NCBI RefSeq assembly: GCF_036634175.1
Contig: NZ_JAZIFX010000001.1
Location: 682,001-746,000, forward strand
Direction of reading: 5' to 3'
Length of the DNA: 64,000 bases
From: Streptomyces sp. P9-A2
Lineage (GTDB): Bacteria > Actinomycetota > Actinomycetes > Streptomycetales > Streptomycetaceae
In this document: piece by piece, positions 27,893 to 38,633 of the stretch
How the letters are laid out: every line of letters begins with the position of its first letter
How positions within the stretch are numbered: the first letter of the stretch is position 1
Notes under the pieces: generated by a model
Database searches by the model: none
The model's input: the letters and a program-made list of their open reading frames with translations, nothing else
What the model was told of the DNA's origin: nothing
Translations under genes and position numbers: made by a program

Positions 27893-28064
27893 TCACTCGA
27901 CGGGCGGGTTCACCGGGCGAGGGCCGTCGTCACCTGCCCGGCGGCGGCCGGAATGCGACGCGGGCCGGGTGCGCGTTGGCTGGGCGCGTGGCAGCACGGG
28001 CGCTCCCCGACCCTCGGCGGTGCAAGGGATGTACCGCCGGCCGTGCCGCCGGGAGGCAGTTCAC

Positions 28065-28610
28065 ATGCGCTACTCGAAGCTTCTGACCCGCTCCGGCCTG
28101 ACCGTCGCAGCCGCCGCCGCGCTGCCCCTGGTACTGGCCGGTCCGGCCGCCTCGGGTCCCGGCATCTCCGTGAGCACGACCGGTTCGACCGTCTCCGTCA
28201 CGACCACCGCGTGCGCCCAGCTCAACGGCAGTTGGGGCACCGCGTCCCTGCTCGCCGCCGACCAGTCGAATTTCTCCCAGGGCCGTCAGGCCGCCCTGTC
28301 CGGAACCGGGTCGGGGCAGTCCGCCGCCTGGTCGGGCGTCGGCTCGGGCACCCACACGGTGATCGTGATGTGCTCGAACGGGACCACCGCGGGCACCCAG
28401 TCCATCATCGTCTCCCCCGCCGACCCTCCCTCTCCCAGTCCGTCGGTCGCCGCCTCGCCCTCACCGTCCCTCGGGGTGATGGGTGGCATCGGCGGCAGTT
28501 CCACGGACTACGGAACGGTGACGCTGGTGGCGGGCGGCGCGCTCGTCGGTACCGGTCTCGTCGCCACGGTCTGGTACCTGCGCCGTCGCAACAAGCCGGA
28601 CCGGTTCTGA
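28065..28610 (+). CDS. Secreted, C-terminally membrane-anchored hypothetical protein
   Basis: A 181-residue protein with a clear signal peptide (residues 1-30, ending AGPAASG), a Ser/Thr/Gly-rich extracellular domain (about 31-120), a Pro/Ser linker (SPADPPSPSPSVAASPSPS), and a C-terminal membrane helix (VTLVAGGALVGTGLVATVWY) followed by the basic tail RRRNKPDRF. Two Cys (C50 and C103) could form a disulphide. There is no LPxTG motif, so it is anchored by the helix. ATG 28065 has GGGAGG upstream. I do not recognise a specific function. Confidence 0.75.
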   Translation: MRYSKLLTRSGLTVAAAAALPLVLAGPAASGPGISVSTTGSTVSVTTTACAQLNGSWGTASLLAADQSNFSQGRQAALSGTGSGQSAAWSGVGSGTHTVIVMCSNGTTAGTQSIIVSPADPPSPSPSVAASPSPSLGVMGGIGGSSTDYGTVTLVAGGALVGTGLVATVWYLRRRNKPDRF

Positions 28611-28661
28611 GACGGCGCCGGTCGCCACCACGTCCGACGCGCTCCGGTCGGGCGGCCGGCG

Positions 28662-29393
28662 TCACACTCCTCCGGGGCCCGAACCGTCCGATTCCGCACG
28701 CCCGGAGTCGGACGGTTCCGTGCGGGCGGGGGCCCGCGGGGGGTCGGCCCGCTGAGCGTCCGGCAGCACTGTGTTCTCCTCGCGCTCCGCGCTCTTCGTG
28801 CTCTGTGTGTCCTTCGTGCTCTGCGCGTTTTCCGTGAGGTCCGCGTTTTCCGTGGACTCCGCGATCTCTGCGAATTCCTCGAGCGCGTGCCCGAGCCACC
28901 CGGTCCAGAAGGTCTCCAGGTCGATACCGGCCCGGAGCACCAGATGCCGGAGCCGGTCGTCCGGGGCGTCCCTGCCGGGCGGGAAGTCCCGCCGTTCGAT
29001 CTCCTGGTACTCCGCCAGCTGCCTTTCGTGCAGTTCCAGATGGCGCCGCAGATCGGCCTCGAGGCCCCCGGCCCCGACCACCGCCGCCGCCCTCAGCCGC
29101 AACAGCAGCGCGTCGCGCATCGGCTTGGGGTCCTGCGCCGTGGAGGTCCAGCGGGCCAGTTCGACGCGGCCCGCGGGCAGGACCTCGTAGGCCTTCTTCT
29201 GCCCGCGGGCGGGCTGTCCGGCGGCCAGCGCCCGGATCAGGCCCTCGCCCTCCAGTTTCCCCAGCTCGCGGTAGATCTGCTGATGCGTCGCGGACCAGAA
29301 GTATCCGATCGACTTGTCGAAGCGACGGGTCAGCTCCAGCCCCGACGACGGCTTCTCGAGCAAGGCGGTGAGGATCGCGTGCGGGAGTGACAT
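28662..29393 (-). CDS. PadR-family transcriptional regulator
   Basis: A 243-residue regulator. The N-terminal winged helix is typical of PadR (LPHAILTALLEKPSSGLELT, then YFWSATHQQIYRELGKLEGE). A C-terminal helical Vir-type dimerisation domain follows. After about residue 175 there is a low-complexity tail rich in Ser/Thr/Glu. It starts 33 nt downstream of fadH on the same strand, so it is probably the second gene of that operon and regulates it through the palindrome at 31491-31516. ATG 29393 is chosen; ATG 29402 is in frame. Confidence 0.85.
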   Translation of the reverse strand: MSLPHAILTALLEKPSSGLELTRRFDKSIGYFWSATHQQIYRELGKLEGEGLIRALAAGQPARGQKKAYEVLPAGRVELARWTSTAQDPKPMRDALLLRLRAAAVVGAGGLEADLRRHLELHERQLAEYQEIERRDFPPGRDAPDDRLRHLVLRAGIDLETFWTGWLGHALEEFAEIAESTENADLTENAQSTKDTQSTKSAEREENTVLPDAQRADPPRAPARTEPSDSGRAESDGSGPGGV

Positions 29394-29425
29394 GGGCCCC
29401 ATCCTAGGGACGGCACAGGACTCTC

Positions 29426-31516
<2,091 letters not shown>

Positions 31517-31602
31517 TGGTGGAGGGCACACCGGTGCGGTGACGCGCACGGCCGGAGGCGCCCGGCCGTGCTGACGTCCCGTCGTCCCGTTCCTTTCGGC
31601 GG

Positions 31603-31983
31603 TCACCGGCTTTCGAGGCGGACGTGCAGCTCCTCCTCCTGGTCGCCGGAGACCGTGCTCAGGTCGCGCACCGTGAACAGGGATTCCAGGGTGGTGCGGA
31701 ACCGGTCGACCGCCCAGTAACCGCCCTGCAGGTCGGCCTCGACCGAGGACGCCAGCCGGACCGGGTCGTCCGGGCGGGCTCCGCCCTCGTGCGGGTCGGC
31801 GACGTCGAACGTGCCGAGCCACACCGTCGGGCGGATCCCGGAGAACTCCTCCGGCACGTCGCCGGAGCGCCGGTCGGACGTGAAGTACGCGCCCAGTGTG
31901 TCGAACACGATCTGTGCGTCGTGCCTGTCGCACCCGCTGAGCTCGACCGAGACGGATTCCGGGTGCGGTCGCTCGCTGCCCAT
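31603..31983 (-). CDS. Conserved hypothetical protein
   Basis: A 126-residue cytoplasmic protein, start ATG 31983 with AAAGGAG 8 nt upstream. It is acidic and mixed alpha/beta (ELSGCDRHDAQIVFDTLGAYF, PTVWLGTFDVADP, LQGGYWAVDRFRTTLESLF) and ends EEELHVRLESR. I do not recognise the family. It is divergent from the PAS-GAF-PP2C phosphatase, with about 350 bp between them, and ends about 100 bp from the fadH palindrome. Confidence 0.7.
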   Translation of the reverse strand: MGSERPHPESVSVELSGCDRHDAQIVFDTLGAYFTSDRRSGDVPEEFSGIRPTVWLGTFDVADPHEGGARPDDPVRLASSVEADLQGGYWAVDRFRTTLESLFTVRDLSTVSGDQEEELHVRLESR

Positions 31984-31998
31984 CGTGATCGCTCCTTT

Positions 31999-32052
31999 CG
32001 TCGCGACGCCTTGCCGCGTCCTGCTCGTCGCGACACCTTGCCGCGTCCTGCC
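31999..32052. repeat. 27-bp tandem duplication
   Basis: Two adjacent 27-bp units beginning CGTCGCGAC.CCTTGCCGCG (31999-32025 and 32026-32052) differ at two positions. They lie in the 347-bp divergent intergenic region. The rest of that region contains further CCTTGCCG-like fragments and a CA-rich tract (about 32128-32165), with no gene. Confidence 0.6.
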
Positions 32053-32330
32053 GTACCTCGGCCACGTCCTTGCCGTGCCTTGCCGGGCCTGCCACACGGC
32101 GTACCCCGCGCTCCCCCGCCCAAGCACCGCACGCACACCCACACGCACACGCACAGGCGCACTCCCCGCGCACGACCGGCGTGCCCACGGGATCGCGGGG
32201 CACCCGACGGAAGGAAAAAGAAGGTGGAGGAGACAGCCGGAGAGGCGGAAAATCGCCCCCACGCGCGGTAGAACAAGTGATGCAGGGACATCACGGTGTG
32301 CCGTGGAAATCGGCGAAGGCGGGGCGTGCG

Positions 32331-34496
32331 ATGAGTTCAGCCGGGTCACCCCTGGGCGAGAGCGAGGGCGAGAGCGAGGGCGACGGCGACGGCGACGGAG
32401 TGGCCCCCGGGCCGGTCCGTCCCAGCGGACTGCTCGATGTGCTGCGCGTGGCCTCGGTGGTGCTGGACCCCCAGGGCCGGATCGTGCTGTGGAGCCCTCA
32501 GGCCGAGGAGCTCTTCGGTTACGGCACCGAGGAGGCGCTGGGCCAGTACGCCGCCCGGATCATGGTGCACGAACAGTATCTGGACCTGGTGGTCAAACTG
32601 TTCTCCGAGGTCATGCGGACCGGGCAGAGCTGGGCCGGGGCGTTCCCCATCCGGCGCAAGGACGGCAGTACCCGGCTCGTGGAGTTCCGCAATGTGCGGC
32701 TGACCGACGACCAGGGCGGCGTCTACGCCCTCGGCCTCGCGGTCGACCAGTCGACCGTGCGCCAGGTGGAGCAGGACGTGGCGCTGTCCACCCGGATCGT
32801 CGCCCAGTCCCCGATCGGGCTGGCCGTCCTGGACACGGATCTGCGGTACGTCTCGGTCAACCCGGCGCTGGAACGGATCAACGGCGTCCCGGTCGAGGAA
32901 CACCTGGGTCACACGATGCCCGAGGTACTTCCGCACCTGGAGATCGACGCCGTCGAGGCCGCGGCGAGGCGGGTCCTGGACACCGGGGAACCGGTCGTCG
33001 ACCAGTTCATGATCGGCCGGACCCCGGCCGATCCCGACGAGGAACACGCCTGGACCACCTCCCTGTTCCGGCTGGAGAACGCGCTCGGCTCGGTGCTCGG
33101 CGTGGCCCTTTCCGTGGTGGACGTCACCGAGCAGCACCGGGCGGGCCTCGAGGCCGAACAGGCCCGGCGCCGGCTGGCCGTCGTGGCCGACGCCTCGGCT
33201 CGGATCGGCACCACGCTCGACCTGGAGCGTACGGCCCGTGAGCTGGCCGATGTGGCCGTGCCGGAGCTGGCCGACGTGGCCGCCGTGGACCTGCTGGACA
33301 CGGTGGTGCTGGGCCGTCGGAGCACCCTCGGCCCGTCCGAGTCGGCGGTGATCCGGGCGCTGGCGGTCCAGGGCACGGGCGCCGGCTCGGGGGACGCCCT
33401 GCTGGCCGCCGATCCGCCGGGCCGGGTGGCCCGGTACGGCCCGGACCGGTTCGTCACCGAATGCGTACGCACCGGCCTGCCCGTGATGCTGCCGCAGGTC
33501 AAGGACAAGGATCTGCCCCGGGTCGCCCGGTCCGCCGAGGCGGCCGAACTACTGGACCGGGCGGGTGTGCACTCGTATCTGGCGGTACCGCTGATCGCGC
33601 ACGGTGAGGTGCTCGGTGCGCTCGACCTCAAGCGCACCGGCAACCCGCTGCCGTTCGACGAGGACGATCTGCTGCTGGCCCGGGAGCTGGCCGCCCGAGC
33701 GGCGGTGCAGATCGACAATGCCCGCTGGTACAAGAACGCCCGCGACTCCGCGCTCACCCTGCAGCGCAGCCTGCTGCCCAGCCATCCGCCGGTGACGGGC
33801 GGGCTCGAGGTCACCTCCCGCTACCAGCCGGCGGGGGCCACCAACGAGGTGGGCGGCGATTGGTTCGACGTGATCCCGCTGGACGGCGACAGGACGGCCC
33901 TCGTCGTGGGAGACGTGATGGGCAACGGCATCCCCGCGGCGGCCACCATGGGGCGGCTGCGCACGGCGACGAACACGCTGGCCTCGCTCGGCCTCGATCC
34001 CGCGGTGCTCCTGGAGCACCTCGACCGGATCGTCGGCGAGCTCGAGGACGCCATCGCCACCTGCCTCTACGTCGTCCACGATCCCCATGAACGGCAGTGT
34101 CTGATCGCCAACGCGGGGCATCTGCCACCGGTGCGGGTCCGGGCCGGCGGCACCCCGGAGCTGCTCGACCTGCCGACCGGGGTGCCGCTGGGGGTGGGCG
34201 GCGTCAAGTTCTCGACCACCGTCGTGGGACTCGAGCCGGGCGACCGGCTGGTGTTGTACACCGACGGCCTGGTCGAGACCCGGCACCACTCGCTGGACGA
34301 GCGCCTCGACCACCTGCTCGCGCTGCTGGACGGCCGGCCCGACCGCTCCCTCGAGGAGACGTGCGACCTGCTGCTGCGCACCCTGCACGAGCCCGACAAC
34401 TTCGACGACGTGGCCCTGCTCATCGCCCGCGCGACCCTGCCCGGCGGCCCCGCGTCCCCGGGCCGTCCCGCCGCGTCGGACGGAGCTACGGTCTGA
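32331..34496 (+). CDS. PAS-GAF-PP2C (SpoIIE/RsbU-type) phosphatase
   Basis: A 721-residue signalling phosphatase. After an acidic Gly/Glu/Asp repeat region there are two PAS domains (about 40-145: GRIVLWSPQAEELFGYGTEE; about 150-275), then a GAF domain (about 285-455) and a SpoIIE-type PP2C domain. Metal-binding residues appear in NEVGGDWFDVIPLDGDR and ALVVGDVMGNG, and in VLYTDGLVE. In Streptomyces such proteins dephosphorylate anti-sigma antagonists and so tune stress/sporulation sigma factors. No kinase domain is fused. The start is uncertain: ATG 32331, or ATG 32280 in frame. It overlaps the convergent methyltransferase gene by 11 bp. Confidence 0.85.
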   Translation: MSSAGSPLGESEGESEGDGDGDGVAPGPVRPSGLLDVLRVASVVLDPQGRIVLWSPQAEELFGYGTEEALGQYAARIMVHEQYLDLVVKLFSEVMRTGQSWAGAFPIRRKDGSTRLVEFRNVRLTDDQGGVYALGLAVDQSTVRQVEQDVALSTRIVAQSPIGLAVLDTDLRYVSVNPALERINGVPVEEHLGHTMPEVLPHLEIDAVEAAARRVLDTGEPVVDQFMIGRTPADPDEEHAWTTSLFRLENALGSVLGVALSVVDVTEQHRAGLEAEQARRRLAVVADASARIGTTLDLERTARELADVAVPELADVAAVDLLDTVVLGRRSTLGPSESAVIRALAVQGTGAGSGDALLAADPPGRVARYGPDRFVTECVRTGLPVMLPQVKDKDLPRVARSAEAAELLDRAGVHSYLAVPLIAHGEVLGALDLKRTGNPLPFDEDDLLLARELAARAAVQIDNARWYKNARDSALTLQRSLLPSHPPVTGGLEVTSRYQPAGATNEVGGDWFDVIPLDGDRTALVVGDVMGNGIPAAATMGRLRTATNTLASLGLDPAVLLEHLDRIVGELEDAIATCLYVVHDPHERQCLIANAGHLPPVRVRAGGTPELLDLPTGVPLGVGGVKFSTTVVGLEPGDRLVLYTDGLVETRHHSLDERLDHLLALLDGRPDRSLEETCDLLLRTLHEPDNFDDVALLIARATLPGGPASPGRPAASDGATV

Positions 34497-35322
34497 CGCC
34501 GATCACGACATGGACGTACTCCTCCTCCGGGACGGCCAGGCGGGTCCGCAGTCCGGCACCGGTGAAGGCCGCGGCAGCCGCGGGCGCCTGGCGGCGGGTC
34601 GTCTCCACCAGGAGACAGCCCCCGGGCGCCAGCCAGTCGGGGGCTCCGGCGGCCACCCTGCGCAGCACGTCGAGCCCGTCCGCGCCGCCGTCGAGCGCGA
34701 CCCGCGGCTCGTGGTCGCGGGCCTCCGCGGGCAGCAGGCCGATCTCGTCGCTGGGCACGTACGGCACATTGGCCGCGAGGATGTCGACCCGGCCGCGCAC
34801 CCTGGCGGGCAGTGCCTCGAACAGGTCCCCCGTGTGCACCAGGCCGCCGACGTCCGCGACATTACGGCGGGCGCAGCGCACGGCGGCCGGGTCGATGTCG
34901 GCGGCGTGCAGTTCGACCGTGCCGAGGCCGCCGGCCAGGGCGACGCCGACGGCACCCGAACCACAGCACAGGTCCACGACGACGGCCGCGTCGGGTGCCT
35001 GCGCGAGTGCCTGCGCCACCAGGAACTCGGTACGGCGCCGGGGCACGAAGACGCCGGGGACCACGGTGATCCGCCGTCCGCTGAACTCGGCCCAGCCGAC
35101 GACGAGTTCGAGGGGCAGCCCGCGGACCCTGCGCTCGACCATCCCGGTCACGTGGTCCGGGGTGGGAGCGGCGGCGAGGATCAGTTCGGCCTCGGCCTCG
35201 GCGAAGACACAGCCCGCGGCGCGCAGCGCGGCCACGACGGATTCCTGTGCGGCGGGTGCGGACGGAGCGAGGGGCGGGGAAGAAGGGAATGAGAAGACAG
35301 CGCGGGAAGAGTGGGACGGCAT
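34486..35322 (-). CDS. PrmC/HemK-like N5-glutamine methyltransferase
   Basis: A 278-residue class I SAM methyltransferase of the HemK/PrmC group, which methylates the Gln of the GGQ loop of release factors. It has a SAM-binding loop VVVDLCCGSGAVGVALA, an acidic strand end LHAADIDPAA, and the NPPY-type catalytic motif in the variant form NVPYVP (ILAANVPYVPSDEIG). The second residue is V instead of P, which marks the paralogue group rather than canonical PrmC, so the substrate may differ. ATG 35322 is chosen. Confidence 0.8.
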   Translation of the reverse strand: MPSHSSRAVFSFPSSPPLAPSAPAAQESVVAALRAAGCVFAEAEAELILAAAPTPDHVTGMVERRVRGLPLELVVGWAEFSGRRITVVPGVFVPRRRTEFLVAQALAQAPDAAVVVDLCCGSGAVGVALAGGLGTVELHAADIDPAAVRCARRNVADVGGLVHTGDLFEALPARVRGRVDILAANVPYVPSDEIGLLPAEARDHEPRVALDGGADGLDVLRRVAAGAPDWLAPGGCLLVETTRRQAPAAAAAFTGAGLRTRLAVPEEEYVHVVIGVRP

Positions 35323-35661
35323 GGCGGCAGGAGCCTTTCGAGAGCCGAAGGGTGCTCCCGCGGTCACCTACCGGGGGTGATCCGCGTCACTTCGTGGTGA
35401 GAGCACCCGACCTGACACAGCGGTAATGGGTCTCACCCCCTCGGCCGTCGACGGCTGGGACCCTCCGCAGCCGGACCGCAACAGTACCCGAGGACGTCAC
35501 CGCCCGTCCGGCACTTTCCCCGGGGCCGGCGGGATCGCGGAGCGGACGGCAGGCAGGCGGGCCGACGGGCGGGCGAGACAGATGTGCGGGCGTTCCCGGA
35601 CACCCCGTACGGTTGAGCCCGGAACCACCTGAGCACCACTCGCAACGGAAACGCCGATCAC
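35323..35661. other. Divergent intergenic region
   Basis: These 339 bp separate the PrmC-like gene (minus) from the molybdopterin oxidoreductase (plus). No gene or strong palindrome is visible. It presumably holds two promoters. Confidence 0.3.
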
Positions 35662-36285
35662 GTGAACATCACCCGCGGCTTCACCGGCCGCCCCCGCGTG
35701 CACAATCCCGGCCTGCCGCCCGGCCAGTACGACGCGGGCGACGAATGGCCCGTACTCTCCGCCGAGGTCACGCCCGACCTCGCGCCCGCCGACTGGGCGC
35801 TGCGGATCGACGGGCTGGTGGCGGAGCCCCGCACCTGGAGCTGGGAGCAGGCCCACACCCTGCCGGCCTCCGCGTACGAGGGCGCGATCCACTGTGTGAC
35901 GAGCTGGTCGAAGTTCGGGGTGCGGTTCGGGGGCGTCTCCCTGGACGCCTTCTGGGATGTCGTCCGGCCCCATGGGCCCGCCACCCATGTCGTCGCCTAC
36001 TCGCACACCGGCTACACGGCGAACCTGCCGCTCGCGGACCTGACCGGCGGGCGTGCCTGGATCGCCTGGGAGTACGACGGCCGGCCGCTCCCGTCCGAGC
36101 ACGGCGGCCCGGCCCGGCTGATCGTGCCCCATCTGTACTTCTGGAAGAGCGTCAAGTGGATCGCGGGCCTGCGTCTCCTCGACCATGACGAGCCGGGTTT
36201 CTGGGAGGGCAACGGCTACCACCCGCGGGGCGACCCCTGGGAGGAACAGCGGTACTCCGGTGACGGAGACGACGGAAATGACTGA
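35662..36285 (+). CDS. Sulfite-oxidase-like molybdopterin oxidoreductase
   Basis: A 207-residue oxidoreductase molybdopterin-binding domain protein. The likely molybdenum-ligating Cys is in GAIHCVTSWSKFGVRFGG. Other family blocks are WALRIDGLVAEP, AYSHTGYTANLPLADLTGG and VPHLYFWKSVKWI. There is no signal peptide or Tat motif, so it is cytoplasmic. GTG 35662 is the start. It overlaps the next gene by 8 bp (ATGACTGA), forming a two-gene unit with a flavin reductase that probably supplies or removes electrons. The physiological substrate is unknown. Confidence 0.85.
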   Translation: MNITRGFTGRPRVHNPGLPPGQYDAGDEWPVLSAEVTPDLAPADWALRIDGLVAEPRTWSWEQAHTLPASAYEGAIHCVTSWSKFGVRFGGVSLDAFWDVVRPHGPATHVVAYSHTGYTANLPLADLTGGRAWIAWEYDGRPLPSEHGGPARLIVPHLYFWKSVKWIAGLRLLDHDEPGFWEGNGYHPRGDPWEEQRYSGDGDDGND

Positions 36286-37096
36286 GGTGACCGGGCGGGC
36301 GGCGCAGCCGCAGGAGGCCGGGAACCGGCAGGCGGAGGCCTCGTCGGCGTTGTTCACCCCTCCGACACGGTTCGCCGTGCCCGGACGCATCGGAGTGAGC
36401 GCGCAGACGGCCTCGGTATGGCGGACGGCGACACTGACCGGTATCCGTCGCGAGACCCCGCGCGCCGCGACCTTCCGCTTCGCCGTGCCCGGCTGGCCGG
36501 GGCATGTGCCCGGCCAGCATCTGCTGCTGCGGCTGACCGCCGAGGACGGCTATGTGGCCCAGCGCCACTACTCGATCGCGTCCGCGCCGGACGACTCGGG
36601 GCACATCGAGCTGACCCTGGACCATGTGGCGGGCGGCGAGGTGTCGGGCTGGTTCCACTCGGTGGCCCGGCCCGGTGACCGGGTCGAGGTCCGCGGCCCG
36701 CTGAGCGGCTTCTTCGCCTGGCCGGGCGACCGGCCCGCGCTGCTGGTGGGCGCCGGCTCGGGCGTCGTCCCGCTGATGTCGATGGTGCGGCACCACAGGG
36801 CCCGGGGTCTGTCGCTGCCCTTGCGGTTGCTGGTGTCGGCGCGCAGTCCCGAGGAGCTGATCTACGGGGACGAGTTCGGCGCGGAGACCCTGCGGGTGTT
36901 CACCCGGAGCGCACCGGAGGGCACGGCCGTGGGACGTATGGCGGCCGCACATGTGGCGCCGCTCCTGGCTGAAGCCCCTCCGGGTGGGTGGGAGGCCTAT
37001 GTGTGCGGTTCCAACTCCTTCGCCGAGCACGCCTCCAGGCTGCTCGTCGCGGCCGGACAGCCCGTGGACCGCATCCGCATCGAGCGCTTCGGCTGA
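36278..37096 (+). CDS. FAD/NAD(P)-binding ferredoxin-reductase-type oxidoreductase
   Basis: A 272-residue protein with a FAD-binding barrel (QRHYSIASAPDD, the RxYS motif) and a NAD(P) domain (ALLVGAGSGVVPLMSMV, with the C-terminal YVCGSNSFAEHASRLL). It lacks the 2Fe-2S ferredoxin domain of phthalate-dioxygenase-type reductases. Its ATG overlaps the stop of the molybdopterin protein, so the two are coupled and probably exchange electrons. GGAG lies about 12 nt before the start. Confidence 0.85.
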   Translation: MTEVTGRAAQPQEAGNRQAEASSALFTPPTRFAVPGRIGVSAQTASVWRTATLTGIRRETPRAATFRFAVPGWPGHVPGQHLLLRLTAEDGYVAQRHYSIASAPDDSGHIELTLDHVAGGEVSGWFHSVARPGDRVEVRGPLSGFFAWPGDRPALLVGAGSGVVPLMSMVRHHRARGLSLPLRLLVSARSPEELIYGDEFGAETLRVFTRSAPEGTAVGRMAAAHVAPLLAEAPPGGWEAYVCGSNSFAEHASRLLVAAGQPVDRIRIERFG

Positions 37097-37118
37097 CCCG
37101 CACCGCTCACCGGGCCGG

Positions 37119-37264
37119 CGCCACCACCACCACCACCACCACCGCCACCGCCACCACGCCACCCGACCGGGCCGGGCCGGGCCGGGCCGGGCCGGGCCGG
37201 GCCGGGCCGGGCCGGGCCGGACTACCGTTCCGGACCCGGCGGGACTACCGTTCCGGACCCGGCC
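37119..37264. repeat. Microsatellite and tandem repeat cluster
   Basis: Three repeats are stacked: (CAC)n with CGC variants at about 37119-37158, about ten copies of a 5-bp GGGCC unit at about 37168-37220, and two adjacent 23-bp units beginning GGACTACCGTTCCGGACCCG at 37219-37241 and 37242-37264. All lie between the reductase and the CE7 esterase. Confidence 0.8.
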
Positions 37265-37266
37265 AA

Positions 37267-37280
37267 GGCAAGCGCTTTCC
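37267..37280. promoter_or_regulatory. LacI-type operator upstream of the CE7 esterase
   Basis: GCAAGCGCTTTCC contains the palindromic AAGCGCTT core typical of LacI-family sugar regulators. It lies about 135 bp before the esterase start. No LacI gene adjoins it. Confidence 0.4.
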
Positions 37281-37412
37281 ACATCTTTTACCTGCGTCTC
37301 TTCTTTCCTTGCGTACGTGAGGACCGAGTCCGGCGCAGGGTCTGGCGGGCGCTCCGACGACCCACGTACGGTGTGATCGCTTCGTACTGTCCCGGCACAA
37401 AGGCGGTTCCTC

Positions 37413-38381
37413 ATGCCCCTGTTCGACCTTCCCCTCGACGAGCTGCGCGAGTACCGGAGCGCGTCCACGGCACCGGAGGACTTCGAGGCGTTCTGGACCG
37501 GAACCCTCGCGGAGGCGCGCGAGCACGATCTGGACGCCCGCTTCGAGCCGGTCGACACGGGCCTGTCCACGGTGCGGGTCTTCGACGTGACGTTCGCCGG
37601 GTTCGGGGGCCATCCGGTCAAGGGCTGGCTGACGCTGCCTGTCGGGGCCGAGGCGCCGCTGCCGCTGGTCGTGCAGTTCATCGGCTACGGCGGTGGCCGC
37701 GGGCTGCCCCACGAGCATCTGCTGTGGGCCTCGACGGGCCGGGCGCACTTCGTGATGGACACCCGGGGCCAGGGCAGCGCCTGGGGCGGCGGCGGTGACA
37801 CCGCGGACCCGGTGGGCGGCGCGCCCGCGTACCCCGGGTTCATGACGCGCGGCATCGACGCGCCCGAGAACTACTACTACCGCCGGGTGTTCACGGACGC
37901 GGTGCGCGCGGTGGAGGCCGCCCGTTCCCACCCCCTGACCGACGCGGCGCGCACCGCGGTACTCGGCTCGAGTCAGGGCGGCGGCATCGCCCTCGCGGTG
38001 GGCGGCCTGGTCCCGGACCTCGCGGCGGTGGCCCCGGACGTGCCGTTCCTGTGCGACTTCCCGCGGGCGGCGACGCTCACCGACCGGCACCCGTACCGGG
38101 AGGTGGGCCTCTACCTCAGGACCCACCGGGGCCGTACCGGGGACGCCCTGCGCACTCTGTCCTACTTCGACGGCGTGCACTTCGCCGCCCACGGCTCGGC
38201 ACCCGCGCTGTTCTCGACGGGCCTCGAGGACCAGACCTGCCCGCCCTCGACGGTCTTCGCGGCGTTCAACGCCTGGACGCACGACGACAAGTCGATCGAG
38301 GTGTACGACTTCAATGACCACGAGGGCGGTGGCCCCTTCCAGGAGGCTACCCAGCTCCACTGGATGCGTTCGTACATCTGA
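37413..38381 (+). CDS. Acetyl xylan esterase / cephalosporin-C deacetylase (CE7)
   Basis: A 322-residue alpha/beta hydrolase that removes acetyl groups from xylo-oligosaccharides. The family landmarks are in order: oxyanion region VVQFIGYGGGRG, RGQGSAW, nucleophile GSSQGGG (Ser about 191), Asp in FSTGLEDQTCPPST, and His in DFNDHEGGG. There is no signal peptide, so it acts inside the cell, as is usual for CE7. A LacI-type half-palindrome upstream suggests sugar control. It is monocistronic. Confidence 0.88.
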   Translation: MPLFDLPLDELREYRSASTAPEDFEAFWTGTLAEAREHDLDARFEPVDTGLSTVRVFDVTFAGFGGHPVKGWLTLPVGAEAPLPLVVQFIGYGGGRGLPHEHLLWASTGRAHFVMDTRGQGSAWGGGGDTADPVGGAPAYPGFMTRGIDAPENYYYRRVFTDAVRAVEAARSHPLTDAARTAVLGSSQGGGIALAVGGLVPDLAAVAPDVPFLCDFPRAATLTDRHPYREVGLYLRTHRGRTGDALRTLSYFDGVHFAAHGSAPALFSTGLEDQTCPPSTVFAAFNAWTHDDKSIEVYDFNDHEGGGPFQEATQLHWMRSYI

Positions 38382-38557
38382 GGGACCGGACCACGGACTT
38401 TCGGACAGGACGGCTTCGGCGGCTCCCGCATCCCCTTCGGCTCCCGGACAAGGGAACTCGGCTGTCGCCGCACCGCACGCGCCCTCCCCCACGGCACCGC
38501 GCGGCAGGCCTCGCCCCGGTCCCGTTTCGGCCGAACTCACGGATTACCCTTCCCTGC

Positions 38558-38569
38558 TGGTTTAGACCA
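38558..38569. promoter_or_regulatory. dre-like operator upstream of GntR gene
   Basis: TGGTTTAGACCA differs by one base from the palindromic TGGTCTAGACCA core bound by DasR and related HutC-subfamily GntR proteins. It lies 65-76 bp before the GntR start, so autoregulation or DasR control is plausible. Confidence 0.5.
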
Positions 38570-38633
38570 ATGGTAGATGTGGTGGCGCAACGAGCCCACG
38601 CCACTACGGAACGTCACCAACAGGAGGCGCGGC

